This document shows, one piece after another, positions 1 to 12,205 of a DNA stretch of 64,000 nucleotides; within the stretch, counting starts at the first letter, position 1; each line of letters opens with the position of its first letter. The position numbers were made by a program, and so were the translations under genes. The notes beneath the pieces are model-generated. The model worked only from the letters and a program-made list of their open reading frames with translations. It was not told the DNA's origin and searched no databases. The stretch covers positions 14,412,759 to 14,476,758 of the forward strand of contig JAQNBH010000007.1 of assembly GCA_028752905.1 (NCBI GenBank), read 5' to 3'. Source of the stretch: Cladorhizidae sp. MBARI D1340-BT2. Taxonomy: Eukaryota > Porifera > Demospongiae > Poecilosclerida > Cladorhizidae.

Positions 1-1602
1 CTTTTAAATGCAAAACATCAATGCCTAATTTAATGTAAAGTGTGCCTGAGTGATACATCTCCTTTGCGGCACCCTTATAGCTGGCTTATAATACATGTAA
101 GATGAGGAAGATCTGAACTTGGTCGGTCAATCCACAGAATCCAAGGTAACACAAATGAAAAATTGTGAACAAGATGTAACCCAATGCCATAACCACAGCT
201 GACTGCAAGTGTTTACAGCCTGATTGTGTATACTCAGACGAGACAGAGAAAAATAATTATTAATTTGCTGGGTATAACCTGTTTTTGCTTTCTTATCATA
301 CTTAGTGATTCCTCTCGCATTCACTTCCTATGGATGGAAAACTGCACGAGATACAGGAACTATTTTGAGAGATATCGATGAAATGACAATGAAGATGTGA
401 TGTATGATATGAGCCAAGATCTTGGGTAATATCTTTAGCGGATTGTTATTCAAGATCCTGTTGATCTATCGATAGATAAGATGTATGAACACAGTTTCAT
501 TTTATGTGGTACACACCGTTGCCACTAAATTCTAGTGAGATGACTCGTACTTTGTAAGAGTTTACAAGATATTGTGCTTGTGAACTTCATTTTCACTATG
601 TTGTATGTCCTTATATCAATGAACGGCATCTTCAAGAGAGTGTCCAGAAGTCTCTCACAGGTAGGACGGACTTGTACAGCCACCGTTATTCACTAGCAAT
701 GGGTCCCATTATATAAGGGCCATGTTAATTTTTTCACCCTGGTGTATATGCCTCTCAGGGGTGGATCCACAATCTTAGAAAATGGTGGAAGGCTAGAATC
801 ATGGAAGGATGAAAGGTGGAGTATATAGCATTCAGATTTTTTCCAGTGAACCACAATCTTGTAGTATAGGCCTATATTATAAATGTAAACCATGGCATGG
901 ATTCGTCTTTACAATGGATCTAGAACTGTTGGTACTGATTGTAATGTATGGTCTGCCACATTATAAAATCTGTATTATAATTGGAGCATTTTATGATTGG
1001 AGCATTGTATGGCAAGTTTCACCTAATCATGATTACAGTCTTGTTTTCTTTCTTTTTGCAAATACAGCTTTCATTTTTAAATGACAAATTAGTTATGTTA
1101 ATGTAAATTCTAAGGATACTTGCAACACTGAAAATATGTGATGCCATCCATTCAACTTTCCCTTCACAATTTTTTTCAATACAATAATGCATATACCAAG
1201 AACATTAAATTGTTTTGAAAGAGTAATGGTTATGATGACTAGACTGGGTAGTGAGTGACAAGTTCCTTTAAGTCCCTCCATGTAGAAGAATTATTACCAC
1301 AAACAGCATAGGATAACTGGCTGTGATAGTTGAGCTTCCAGAGACAAGTTCTAGATGTGGCGTACTATTCTCTAATAATTCTATTTCAACAACAACAACA
1401 AAAAGAACAAATAAATAATAACAAAATGATAATGTTAGCATGTGGTGACAAAGGCAATGTTATAATGGGCGCTTGATGAAACTCAAATTACAGTTATACA
1501 CTTTATTACACAGAAAAGACCCAACTCAATACTATCCAAATAGTATAGAGTTCCAAAAAGAACTGGCCACACGAGAAAGCAATTAGAATGTCCTATATAT
1601 AT
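1..1602. other. No recognisable gene
   Basis: AT-rich sequence with only short unsupported reading frames on both strands. A short CAA-rich stretch lies near 1,389-1,402. I see no domain, tRNA-like fold or long repeat here. Confidence 0.6.
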
Positions 1603-1612
1603 GTGACCAGTC

Positions 1613-4010
1613 CAGGGGGGTAGGAAGATCATTTGAGGTGGGGGTGCCACAATTTATCTGTCCCATTTTAGATTGATTATGTATGTTCATGTAATAATAT
1701 TGTGGAAAAAAAGTATTTTGAAAAACAGAAGGTATGTTATCTTAATCACAAAACATTCCAAAGTAGTTTGATTGGTGGAAATAAATGCCTTAGTAAGTTT
1801 ACACAAGTCAAGTTTGTCATTGTGAGTGTACAACAGAAATAAATTGTTCAGCCTACAATTGGTCATTGTGCTTCTAAGATATGTTTTAAGCCTGTGCGTA
1901 GAAGAAAAAGACCTTTCTGCAGTTGCACTTGTTACAGGAAAAGTGAAGTAGATTCTCAGCAATTTATGTTAGCATTTAAAGGCCATCCCTTGAAAGCATT
2001 GCTAGTGTCTATTGCATCCGCAATTGTTCGAATATTTGTCACTTTCTTTATGGAAACAGAGTCACTAGATTCAGCTGTTCTAATCATATCCGGAAACATT
2101 GAGAGGTATATAGGTATTCAGACGAGTGCAGTTAATATCAGTTTCAAGATACTTTGAAACACTGTCACTGATATCAAATGTTTCACCATTACTAGCATTT
2201 ATTAACAACTTCTCAATATCTGTAATAGTTTTAAGGTGTGGATGATCAAATCTACGCTCTATCTCACTTCAAGCACCTAAAAATAGGCATGTCGATAACG
2301 GTCTTTTGGGCTATTGTATTGATGAGGACTCGAGCCATCATCATATCTTGTAGGCATTTTATGATAACGTGGCAGAGTTGGTTCTTCTGTTAGACAGCTG
2401 GATTTTTTTTTAACTTCATCATAAAATAGGCTGTATTTATCTTCAATACCGAGAAATCTCATTCGAGAAATGAGTAAATCTGCTCCACGAGTTGCTTCCT
2501 GAATAGTTATGTTTTTGGCTTGTAAGTTAGATGAAAACTGTTCTGATGATGAGAACACTAGTACACCAAGTTTTAAAACAAAAAATGTTCCAGCTTCTTC
2601 AGCTGTCCATGTCCTTTTGCAGCATATTCGTCACTTCCTTGCTGGATCTCATTTAAAGCTTGTTGTAGCAATTTGTAGTTAATCAGTATACTCCCAAGGG
2701 AGCCAATTCTTACAGTCCATCTTGTGGGACACAATGTTCTAAGTGATGGTGATAAAGGATGGATACTTCTTTTCTCAAATTATCAAGTCATTTTGGGGAG
2801 AACTTAATCAAGTCAAATACAATCCATTGCAAAGCACATTTCTTTGATGCTTTCTGAACACATAAATTCAAACTGTGTGCCAAACAGTGGACACATAGAG
2901 CTTGACTTGCTTCTTTCTTGATAAGTGCTTGTACTCCATTGCTTATTAGAAACATCTGAAGCTTCATCAGCAATTATACTAAACCAATTTGCAGCCCTGA
3001 TCTCTTCAAGCTCCTCGAAGAACTTCTTGACCCATTAGGGCAATTATTTATAGTTGGAGATGTATAATCGCTCTTTAATAGCCATTCTTTTAAGTGTGGA
3101 TCATCCTCAGCTCGAAGAAGCAGCAAGTGATGGAGATTACCCTGAATATCATTGTTGTGGCCACACAAAGGCAGTCCCTGTCTTGCTAAGAATTTGATAC
3201 TGCTTCATTAACATGTCCCTGTGAAGTGACTGAGCAGAAACATGTTGGTCATTCAGCCTTGTTGAAATAGGAATAGTAGCAATTTTTGCTACAGCTTCTT
3301 TGCAAGTGTTGCTTTTCTCATGTTCTTCAAATCTTTTCAAAGGTTTGCCCCAGTGTCCGAATCCATCATTAATAAACGTAGATTTTGGCTTCTTAGCATG
3401 CAGGCATATTGAGCAGAAGACCTTGTATTTGGTGTGCACACACTTATCCAAGGATACTTAGTAAACCACCCAGGTTGTATCTTTCTTGAATAACTTAAAA
3501 GTGTGCCTTGTCTTTGATAGTCCAGGATTCAGAGAGATCCAGTGGATGATAGGGAACATCTACATCTGAACAACAAGGACATTCACATGGAGCAAACTCT
3601 TCCAATTGCACTTCTTGGCTGTTATAGGTTCAAATTCATGGCCCTGGGGCTCCTTATCTGTTTCACTGTTCAGTAAATTCTGACTGTGAATATTTTGATC
3701 TTCATTACCAGAATGTACACAGGTGGTTTGAGAGTCAGCTGAACTTAAACCAACTGTGAAGAAAGAGGTCAGCTTCTTCTGAGACATAGCCATGCTCCAC
3801 TACTATGCACTGAACTGACACCTGCTTTTCTGTATGACAATGATGTCACTGACCAATGACTTACACCTCATTGCTAAGTAAACATGCTAAAAATAACTTA
3901 CAGCCTCAGGTGACATGTTACTAAAATAGCTAAGTATGTCACACATTTCTTATGCTTTCGAAAAGAAGGGGTGCTACAGCACCTTTTGCACCCCCCTTCC
4001 TACCCCCCTG
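1613..4010 (-). mobile_element. hAT transposon, ZMYM1-like (degenerate)
   Basis: The ends form a terminal inverted repeat: CAGGGGGGTAGGAAG at 1,613 and its reverse complement ending at 4,010. The flanks repeat ccagtc (1,607-1,612 and 4,011-4,016), an apparent 6-bp target duplication; the hAT superfamily usually makes 8 bp. Minus-strand fragments run from an N-terminal segment through a TTF/BED-like zinc finger and the DDE region to the C-terminal dimerisation domain. Stops and frameshifts separate them, so the copy cannot encode an active transposase. It sits inside the left terminus of the element spanning 1,603-6,582. Confidence 0.8.
1687..3793 (-). pseudogene. hAT transposase, ZMYM1-like, broken into fragments
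   Basis: Read 5' to 3' on the minus strand: 3,793-3,560 is an N-terminal segment starting MAMSQKKLTSFF. 3,451-3,149 is a TTF-type zinc finger region (C-x2-C, then GHWGKPLKRFEEHEKSNTC), a DNA-binding module. 3,168-2,974 and 2,973-2,788 cover the DUF4371/DDE region with the typical VHCLAHSLNLCVQ block. 2,558-2,277 holds the EPTLPRYHKMPTR and SPHQYNSPKDRYR block. 1,962-1,687 is the hAT dimerisation domain (SATAERSFSSTHRLKTYLRS). A transposase would cut and paste the element in the nucleus. Here it is divided by several frameshifts and stops, so I call it a pseudogene. Family assignment is by motif recognition and is fairly secure. Confidence 0.8.
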
Positions 4011-4211
4011 CCAGTCACAAGAATTGGTCGCACAGGGATTTCTGGTAATTTTGTGTTATAGTGGTCTAAAGCATACTTTTACACATGAAAGGTGAATTTT
4101 TTTTAGAGATACATCACAAGAAAATGACGCTTTAATATAATTATGTAGTTTAAGGTGGGCGTTTATTAGAAACATATCAATGCTGTTTTAATGCTACAGT
4201 GTACTTGATTC

Positions 4212-4958
4212 TTACTTATGTTCTTGAAGTAGTTTAGGACATGTAATTATAGCCCCCCCCCCCCTTAACTTGTAATGTCCTTGTTCCTGCAAGCTCTTGG
4301 TCGCTTTGGAGCAGATCAGTTGATGCGTGTTCATCCAATCATTTCCGGGAGTCTGTAGTACTAGATGAAGAGGACTGTTCAGGGGTTGAGACTGAATGTG
4401 CTTGACAGGTTTTGGCACTGTAGGCTTTGGGCAAGTAAGATCTTCTGCTAATCTTGATCGACAAAACTGCCGAATTTGTTCATACAAATACCATTGACAT
4501 GCTGCATCAAGTTCTGGTGGAATGATCTCCTCTGGTAGTTCATCACACTGCACCCTAGTTTTGAAAAGATGAAATGTTACTTCTGGTGAATTATCATAGA
4601 GCTTAGCATAAACAATTCCTGGATAGCCTCTCTCCACACGAAAGTGATGGTAGGAAGTGATGTTTGGTAAATTTTTGTACAAATGGCTGAGGAAAGCACT
4701 CCAATCATACCAGGTGACAAGTTTTTTCCGCCATGATCACGAATAAGTTGGGATTTGTTGCTACCATGTACAGTTGATGACTGTACTACCTTCAATACCT
4801 CCTAAGGTGCATACTTGAGAGTGTTTGTATTTTCTTATTAAAATACCAAAATAGCGATCAGGGGTAAACTTGGTATGCCCTGCAAGCATAAAGGACAAAG
4901 AAATCTTGTCATTTTTGCCATGTGCCAACTCGCTAACAAATGTAATGAATAACTGCAT
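4212..4958 (-). pseudogene. DUF7869-like protein, C-terminal part
   Basis: Two overlapping minus-strand frames (4,958-4,761 and 4,795-4,212) give the block SFMLAGHTKFTPDRYFG followed by KYKHSQVCTLGGIE. After a frameshift comes LPNITSYHHFRVERGYPG. In related invertebrate proteins this block follows a HADNCTGQNKNN motif and has an AGHTKF.PD signature. It has been collected under DUF7869, whose biochemical role is unknown; the repeated, transposon-like distribution suggests a mobile-element protein. A poly-C run at 4,251-4,264 interrupts the end. The assignment comes from recognising the signature, not from a search. Confidence 0.55.
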
Positions 4959-5098
4959 TATTCTTATTCTGGCCTATGCAATTATCTGCTTGATAAATCT
5001 CCTTCCCTGTAATTACACGATGTTCAAGAAAGTCGTGTATTAAAATAATCGTTGCATTGGCACTTTTCCAATAAAGCAATCTTCGTCAATTAAATAGT

Positions 5099-5546
5099 TC
5101 ACTTGAAAATGAGCTGGCTCGCATGCAACTCCAAACAAATTGCATTTCCAGGCAGTTTTGAAGAAGAGGGGTCCAGGTTGCAAAGCATTACATGGGTAGT
5201 GCACCTGCTGTGCAGATACTCAGTGTTTTTGTCATGGGCATTCCACTCATCTTCACATTTCTTCACATTAGAATTGTAGCACTTCCGTTGGACTGACGCA
5301 AGTTCTAGATTGAATTTGAGCATGCTTAACATGGTCAGACTTTTCTGACTTGGATAAATTTGCTGACCTTGCTATCAGACTTGAATTTTTCTGGCATTCC
5401 CAACACAAGTCAGTGGCAGGCTTAGTTACACTAAGGAATGGAAGAGGTCTAAGCCACAGCTCAATGAACTTTGTTCTGCAGAAAGGTTTCTTTCTTTCTT
5501 TTGGACATGCCTTTTCATAACATCTATGGACTTCTGCTTTAGTCAT
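5099..5546 (-). pseudogene. DUF7869-like protein, Cys-rich middle part
   Basis: Minus-strand frames 5,546-5,268 and 5,332-5,099 overlap in different frames. The first has a KPATDLCWECQKN motif, a CxxC pair that in this family sits before a charged helix. The second has a Cys/His-bearing stretch (KCYNSNVKKCEDEW, then LHSRCTTHVML). They lie directly upstream, in reading direction, of the AGHTKF block at 4,958-4,212, as expected for one protein. The frame change makes this a decayed copy. Function unknown. Confidence 0.5.
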
Positions 5547-5976
5547 ATTTGTTGAAAGCAGAAGGAAACGTTCATCTTTAAAGTTTGGAACAACCCCTCC
5601 CCTCAGAGGGGGAGGTACACCTATTTCAACCGTGCATAATTATATTAATGAACCACATGCACTAAACTCCAATTTCTTTTACCCAGCAGACTGATATAAA
5701 ATAGTTACTTCCAGTTTGATAGGGTGAGCAAGAAAAGTGAAAGAAGTTTAAACTGCTGACAATCGCATTCTTCCTGGTAAAGGAAGAGCCATAGCAGAAG
5801 CTGTGTTTTTTATGAACTGTACAGCATCTTGAACAGCTGACATAGATGCCACCTTGTAAGGTGACTTTCCAGAATAACCATGCTGTCTAGTTTTTATCTC
5901 AGGGCTATCCTTCCTGTAGTGCTCTACTAAATTCCGATATCTTTTGTCACTAATAGAATGAAGAAAAAGGAAGGTT

Positions 5977-6318
5977 TTAAGGCAAATAGGCTTGTCTTGA
6001 AAAAATAGAGACTTGCATGACTTGTTTTTCTGACATCAGAAGCTGAAGTTGGAGAAACTGAATCTGTCCAAGAATTACAAGGTCCAGCCCATCCTTATGC
6101 AATTCAAAACAATTTCTCCTGTACTTGATAACATTAGCAAATGGAATAGACTTAGAGCATGCTGTGTTGCCTTCACCAAATTGACAAGAACAACTAAGCT
6201 GCCCTCTCATTATCATCATAAACACTAGTTTCAAATTCTTGGCTTTGGTAGAGAAAGTATAGGTATTGGGACTGCTAACCATCACTTTGAGTGATCTCTG
6301 TCCTATTTCTTTTCTCAC
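5977..6318 (-). pseudogene. DUF7869-like protein, N-terminal part
   Basis: A 113-residue minus-strand frame contains ELHKDGLDLVILGQIQ, which resembles the conserved LDLVILGQI segment near the N-terminus of this repeated invertebrate family. It is the most upstream recognisable piece of the protein whose middle and C-terminal parts lie at 5,546-5,099 and 4,958-4,212. The spacing and common strand support one original gene of about 2 kb. Weak assignment on its own. Confidence 0.45.
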
Positions 6319-6582
6319 TAGGCCTTCATACTGCTCTTCTGCTAGCCCAGACTTTTATTCAATGGATAAAGATGGAGTTGAAGCACTCATCATGAACTGC
6401 ACTTGCTATTAATGCTAAAACTTAACTTCAGTAGTAGCTAGTAGTCTAAAACTTGCACCGCGAGGTAGAGAAAAAAAGTTCTTTCTTGTGATTATTGGAA
6501 TATGATATTTTGACTGAGTTAAAACAAGAGTGAAATTTGAAATTGATTTTTCTCAAAACCAATATATGTGTGACTGGTCACA

Positions 6583-8140
6583 ATATGTACATTACTATAA
6601 TAATAGTTCAATAGCATGCTAAAATGTGTTATGAGAAGTCTTATTGGCTTTAAATTGTTATCAGTATTGGTCTCGTCTACTATCTAAACACACTCTTCAG
6701 CCATAAAATAAGTGGACACTTAAAACAAAGCAGCTTCAAACAACGCCATTGCATGGATGTGATCAATTTCTCATGATACTATGTTAGCTAAAAGTGATGA
6801 CAAACTTGCAAAGCAGATCCTGGAGGGTGTCATATTATGTGGAATCACATCTACAATTGGTCTATTCACCAGCAAAGGAACACTAAAGTTGGTTATTGTA
6901 CTAGAAGGTCAGTTTCAACTGTTGACATACGGTAGATTACTGATGGGACTTTCTCCTGTAGGTTTGTGTCCTGCACATGCTTTCCCCCAGTTCATCCTTC
7001 TTCAACTCAAGATTTCCATTTAACTTAAACACATCAGTGACCTGCTTCACTTCTGCTTCCTCTTCTCTCATTACTACTAGTGCCTCCACCCTGTGTCTTT
7101 TCAATACACAATATTATGGATGAATTATGGATGAAGGTCGGTGTGAATCAATATTTTTTAGATGAACCATTTTTGTTTATCACTGAGAATAGAGTTGAAA
7201 GGCTAAAGCCATTTCCATCGTACTCCCACCTTCAAAGGTTCCAACTTTCACACAATACTAGTCCTCCTTTTGTGGACCACTTGATGCAGATCTCTAATAG
7301 CCACTGCCACAACATCTGCTAGTCTTACTATAGTCTGGGTGTGTGTTCCATGCAGAGACAGGAGTTTTGAGATTACAAGAAATCTATGGAATATGGCCCA
7401 GCTCTGACTCCAGTAAAAGATTATAGGATGGCACATTGGTATTGATGTATTTTATGAATTCTGGGCATGCTTATTACTCAACATTGTGTATGTGCTGCCG
7501 GCATAGCATCCACCATCACAAAGTGTGTGCTGCTGTTGCCAATGCTTACATGGTTGTTGTGCATCCCCTGGGAGACAGGTAAATTCACTGTAGCTCCACA
7601 TAATATTATATCGAGTTTTCTTACATCCCCTGGGAATAGGAGAATCCAGTGTGACTCCATATACATACACATTTAAACTGAGATCATGCTGAGATTGATG
7701 TTGTCTTTGACTCTAGATGCAATTAAAGAACTGCTCTTCCACTGATTCTTACTACTGTCGAACAATACTGTTACATCATGACTAAAACTCTTCATATCTA
7801 CCACCTTCAGCTTCTTACAAAACAATTCCAACTCATGGACATGATGAACATGATTAGCTGTCATACAAAAAATTGACTGTGTGATAGTAGCCAAGCCAAA
7901 ATTTATCTTTCCTATGGACTTATGATTGGATGTAGTGGCATATCAGCTTTGGGTGGAAGGGTTGATTGCTTTCAGGGGTGGTGCAGCTGGCATTCAATTA
8001 CGACTGTTTGGGAGGCGTGTCAGGTACGAGCTTACTTTTTCTTGAATTTGGCAGGCATGTGCTTTTAGTTTTAGGCATGTCTTAATATCCCATTGTTGCA
8101 ATTCTTAATATATTCCTCCTTCTCAATGCACTCAGTTGAC
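6583..8140. other. No recognisable gene
   Basis: Short frames at 6,781-7,023, 7,080-7,322 and 7,673-7,894 show no motif I can name and often overlap frames on the other strand. AT-rich, with no clear repeats. Confidence 0.5.
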
Positions 8141-8226
8141 GTAATAATCTGATGAAGGCTAAAGCATCTAGTCAAAATGTCGAGTGAATACAATTCGAAG
8201 TTGATTATTGTGAAGGTGATTATAAT
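8141..8226 (+). repeat. Stem-loop repeat, copy A (CTGATGA...AAAA type)
   Basis: Matches the right half of the fold-back repeats at about 35.3 and 40.1 kb. It starts CTGATGAAGGCTAAAGCATC (8,149) and continues through GTCGAGTGAATACAATTC to TTGATTATTGTGAAGGTGATTATAA. GGCTA and CTAGTC can pair around an AGCAT loop. This is a single copy with no inverted partner nearby. Confidence 0.7.
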
Positions 8227-10737
8227 ATTCCTCCTGTTCATCACCGCCATTTATCCTGCCATTAATCACCCCAACACCAGAATGTTATCTTTTCTAGATT
8301 CACAATGTTGCTCTTTCTGTACCTGAGATGTTGTGATTATTAATGTGATACCAAGCAAGTTCACAACTTTGACCCAGATTTCACTGAAGTGTGCACCATT
8401 TATTATTTGAAATCTGCATGCTAGCTCAGAGGTCCTCATACAAGTCCGACCCCCTGATGCTTTGTACAATTTCCCACATCTTCCACTTCTGTTTTCTTTT
8501 CCATCAACAGATGGTCTTCATCTAAATTTATATCTTCTGTAAGTTACTTAACCCCACCCTTCCTCCCAATTAGATTCCTAGCTGACAATTTTAGTTGCAT
8601 TTACGTTTAGTTCGTGTACACTTTAATACATCGCATTTTTCGTCCCAGTCAAAACTGTGCATCTTCTATCTTGAGGGAATGCTATTTGTGCATTAGCAAA
8701 ATTCAAACTGAGTAAAGAGTGTGAATAAAATATTCGGGTGTGCCCTCACAACTAGGTAACCATAGAGATTTCTAACCACTTGTAGAGCAATGATAAAATG
8801 CAAGGATTAAAAGTGTTCCCAAGACCACTGGATGTAAGTGTCCAGATTTTTTCGGTATTGTTTTCTCTAACAATTTTGAGCTAATGCAGAATAACCTTAA
8901 CATGGTGCAGGAAGTGTTATAATGAGATTCCTAAGGTCATCCAATGTAGATTATATTATCATAGTAGTGGACAAGTTTGTAATTTGCCTTATAGCTTTCA
9001 TAAATGGCCAACATGGACGTGCTGGTGGAAGTAGAGTGCAGCTTTCTGTTAGTGCAGAGATTGAAAGCTTATGATGATCAAGCAGCAGCTGCAAATAATC
9101 AATTCTGCTACAAGCCTAAGTAAAAGCCAAGCAGGAAACATTGTGATCAGCAAGACTGAGTGTTGGTATAGGGTGAAATCCTAATAGTAACCCGTCCTCC
9201 TCTCCAGAAATGGAGGGGGGGGGGGAGGAAATAATATGTGGTCATATTTGTAGCTACATACTTTATCAAAAGAATTTGGTATTAACTTAAAAAGATAACT
9301 CCCAGTTTTCAATTATTAAAAGAGCTATGAATAAAGAAATAATCTATCATCAATCATCATCATCATTACTAATATTTAGATCAAAATAAACAAGCCAATG
9401 TAATTCCTGAATACTATACAGTAACCTATTTAACCAGCTATTTATAATGACTTACCTATAAGATCATATTCATTGCTCATTGAAATGTGGGTAGTAGATA
9501 TGGTGTCACTTGTTTGCACAGTTGAAGATAGCAACTCCAGTTTCCCTTCTCTTTCCAAATCTAGGTAGTTTCAGACTAAAACACTTCAAGGTTTTAGCTA
9601 TACTCATCATATCACATATATTATTGAGAATATCCAGAAAACCTGGTGTCTGGATTTAATGAGCCAATAATTTTTAATGTGATTATTTTGTCAAACTTAC
9701 ACAGCTTCTTCATCATTCAACAACTTGGTATGCATTATATACTCATCTTCATATATTGATATAATAATTATTAAATCACTTTTAGAACCACTTTTAGAAC
9801 CATAGACTTGTGCCAATAATCTTAGTGAAACAGGCATTTTTTTTTTGTGTGTGTGTGTGTGCATTTTTAATGAGGAGAGAGGTCATTGGTATACCAGTTT
9901 CTCTGTCCATTCCAACATTATGTTATTGCACTTTGGGATTTGATTTCAGAGAGGATCTTAGGGAGATTTATTGTTGTTGTTGGTTCTTAGCATTAGCTAG
10001 TAACTCTCTGAGGTTCTCTTGAGATAAAAGTTCTTTTAGGCAATGCTGAGTTCAGACTCACTGTTTGACTTACTTACTCTTCTAGATAAAATATGATTGT
10101 ATCTGCATACAGTAAAACACTAAGGTTTAAAAGTCAAAAGATCTGGACCATATCACATCAACTACTGTACTCCTCCAGTCTTGATCAGGTGTTGATTGCT
10201 TCAGATTATAGTTTGGATGAGATGAAACAGGCCTCATATTTTGGGGGCAGTGTAGTTATTGCCAGTTATATAATGAATATCATTAACTTGGAGGAAGAAG
10301 CTTCATCCCCAAAGCCACACACTCCTCCCCCTAGATCCGTGAGTTCTATCTTCTCCTAGGCAGCATGTAATGTGGTTATCAAAAGTCACCACTTGATGCA
10401 TCCATGCTTAGGTGCCATTACATCATGATTCTAAAATTCTTCATCACATCAATGACCCTAGCATTATTCTCAAATTCTCACATTCACATAAAACTAAGCA
10501 TAGTATGAAAGACCACATGGGCATATTAACATCAACACCCAACTTTCTATACATCCATCAGAATAGAACACAACATGCTATTTCCAATTTTTGAAACTTA
10601 AACATTCAACTTGCATTCCAGCCAATAGTCAATACAAGTCCACACGAGGTAATATTGTATTTCCCCTTACAATTTTCCATTCTAGCACCTACTTTCCATC
10701 CCTCCCCAAAATAAGCACAATATTGTATTATTTATAC
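8227..10737. other. No recognisable gene; simple repeats
   Basis: AT-rich intergenic or intronic sequence. It contains a G-run near 9,211-9,221 and a T-run followed by (GT)n near 9,838-9,860. Reading frames at 9,810-10,022, 10,093-10,359 and 10,412-10,594 show no domain. If the FN3 gene is real, part of this is its downstream sequence. Confidence 0.5.
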
Positions 10738-11025
10738 CATGGCTAAGAGTTCTCTCTGTGATGAAATTGCTTCGGTCACTGAATGCCACCGTGTATGCTC
10801 GGACAGCTATCACATAGTTGGTTGACCTCTTCAAATTGGTAATTTGAGTGCTTGTTTCATTAGTAACAAGCTCAGTAATACTTTGAGATAATCCAAATAT
10901 AGTGGGTATGAGTATAACCTCATAAAATCTGATTTTTCCATTGGTGATAAGTGGACGAGACCAACTGACACGTATGGATGTAGAGGAAGTTGCTCTAGCT
11001 GTCACATTAACAGGAGGAGAAGGAG
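10738..11025 (-). CDS. FN3 domain exon (exon a)
   Basis: A single minus-strand exon of 288 bp. The acceptor tgcacag ends at 11,026 and the donor is ATG|gtataa after 10,738, so the exon is symmetric in phase 1. It encodes about 96 residues with FN3 landmarks: PSPPVNVTARATSSTSIRVSW (Trp of strand B), YEV in strand C, an ITNLKRSTNYVIAVRAYTV core (the tyrosine corner) and a closing ERTLS. FN3 domains form extracellular beta-sandwiches in adhesion proteins and receptor tyrosine kinases. This is the only FN3 exon in the window with an uninterrupted frame. Same-strand FN3 exons at 18.9-19.8 kb are likely upstream exons of the same gene, separated from it by the inserted retrotransposon at 12-17 kb. 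The protein identity is unknown. Confidence 0.8.
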
Positions 11026-11066
11026 CTGTGCAGGACAAGGGATAAAACACATCAAATATGATTCTC

Positions 11067-11650
11067 AATATTATATGACAGAGATGCAGCATGTGTGCGA
11101 TATATATGCACTATTATAAGACAGAGATGCTGCATGTGTGTGTTATATATGCACTATTATAAGACAGAGATGCAGCATGTGTGTGTTATATATGTACTAT
11201 TATAAGACATGTGTGTATTATATATGCACTATTATAAGACAAGATGCAGCATGTGTGTGTTATATATACACTATTATAAGACAGAGATGCAGCATGCGTG
11301 TGTTATATAATTATGCATTATTATAAGAGCATGTGTGTGTTATATATTGCACTATTATAATACAGAGATGCAGCATGTGTGTATAATATATGCACTATTA
11401 TAAGACAGAGATGCAGCATGTGTGTGTTAATATATATGCACTATTATAAGACAGAGATGCAGCATGTGTGTGTTATATATGCACTATTATAAGACAGAGA
11501 TGCAGCATGTGTGTGTTATATATGCACTATTATAAGACAGAGATGCAGCATTTGTGTGTTATATATGCACTATTATAAGACAGAGATGCAGCACGTGTGT
11601 ATTATTTATGCACTATTATATGACAAGACGCAGCATGTGTGTGTTATATA
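11067..11650. repeat. 43-bp minisatellite, about 13 copies
   Basis: A tandem array with the approximate unit cactattataagacagaga + tgcagcatgtgtgtgttata + tatg. Units vary slightly in length; some have 2-8 bp deletions, for example near 11,200-11,230 and 11,310-11,340. The first degenerate unit begins 42 bp upstream of the FN3 exon a acceptor, so the array lies in an intron on the minus-strand gene. Short frames inside it are repeat artefacts. Confidence 0.95.
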
Positions 11651-11655
11651 AGCAA

Positions 11656-12200
11656 AGATAATTTTTTTAAAGATTGCATAGAAGTATAATTCTTTTTGGT
11701 TCATTTGTAGTAGTTGGAAGAGCCGCTCACCAATTTTTTGTGATGTTATTTTAAGTTCAAATTAATTTTAAATCATACAAAAAAATTACAGGTGTTCTTC
11801 TAATTTCAATACAGAATCTGATCTGCAAATGTTTTTCTCTTCACTTCTCTTTACTATTGTACCTTCGTAAGTTCGAGAGACTGCTATTTCTGCAGTGTTC
11901 CACACAACCACTTAACCGCCTTTGTAAAGTATCTACATTTGAAAAGACACACACTCTATGCTTGTGTAACAGAGAAAGTATGTAATTCTCATTGGTGTAG
12001 CTATTGCTGCTAGTGATGCATTTATCTGCTGATATCCATGCCAATGCTATATTATAGCAGAGAGTACACTGATGGATACCAGTGACTAACTGTCTTACAC
12101 TTGGTACTGTACACCTTACAGAGACTCTAACTCATGTTGTCAGGATCTACCTTGTCTTTAGTCTATCTGTAATGACAATGACACTGATGATAACAATGTG
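11656..12200. other. No recognisable gene
   Basis: Sequence between the minisatellite and the Ty3/gypsy insertion. A 67-residue minus-strand frame at 11,841-12,044 has no recognisable domain. Confidence 0.5.
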
Positions 12201-12205
12201 ATGGG

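Larger units (their letters stand above)
1603..6582 (-). mobile_element. Element carrying a DUF7869-like ORF, with a hAT nested at one end
   Basis: The outer element is inferred from a shared terminal word. If the hAT at 1,613-4,010 is removed, the left end reads TGTGACCAGTCACA. The same 14-base word, reverse-complemented, occurs at about 6,570-6,583 (TGTGACTGGTCACA on the plus strand). A short ATTGGT follows inside both ends. Between the ends the minus strand carries broken frames of a protein family that is multicopy in cnidarian and sponge genomes and contains a DUF7869-type region. Flanking target duplications are not clear, so the exact boundaries and the transposon class are inference. 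Confidence 0.4.

Noticed and set aside
7673..7894. 73-residue minus-strand frame as a small gene
   Set aside because: No recognisable domain, signal or splice context.
11138..11326. Repetitive peptide frame (CYICTIIRQ units)
   Set aside because: Translation of the 43-bp minisatellite; no coding support.
11067..11650. CRISPR-like array
   Set aside because: Direct head-to-tail repeats without unique spacers in a eukaryotic context; it is a minisatellite.
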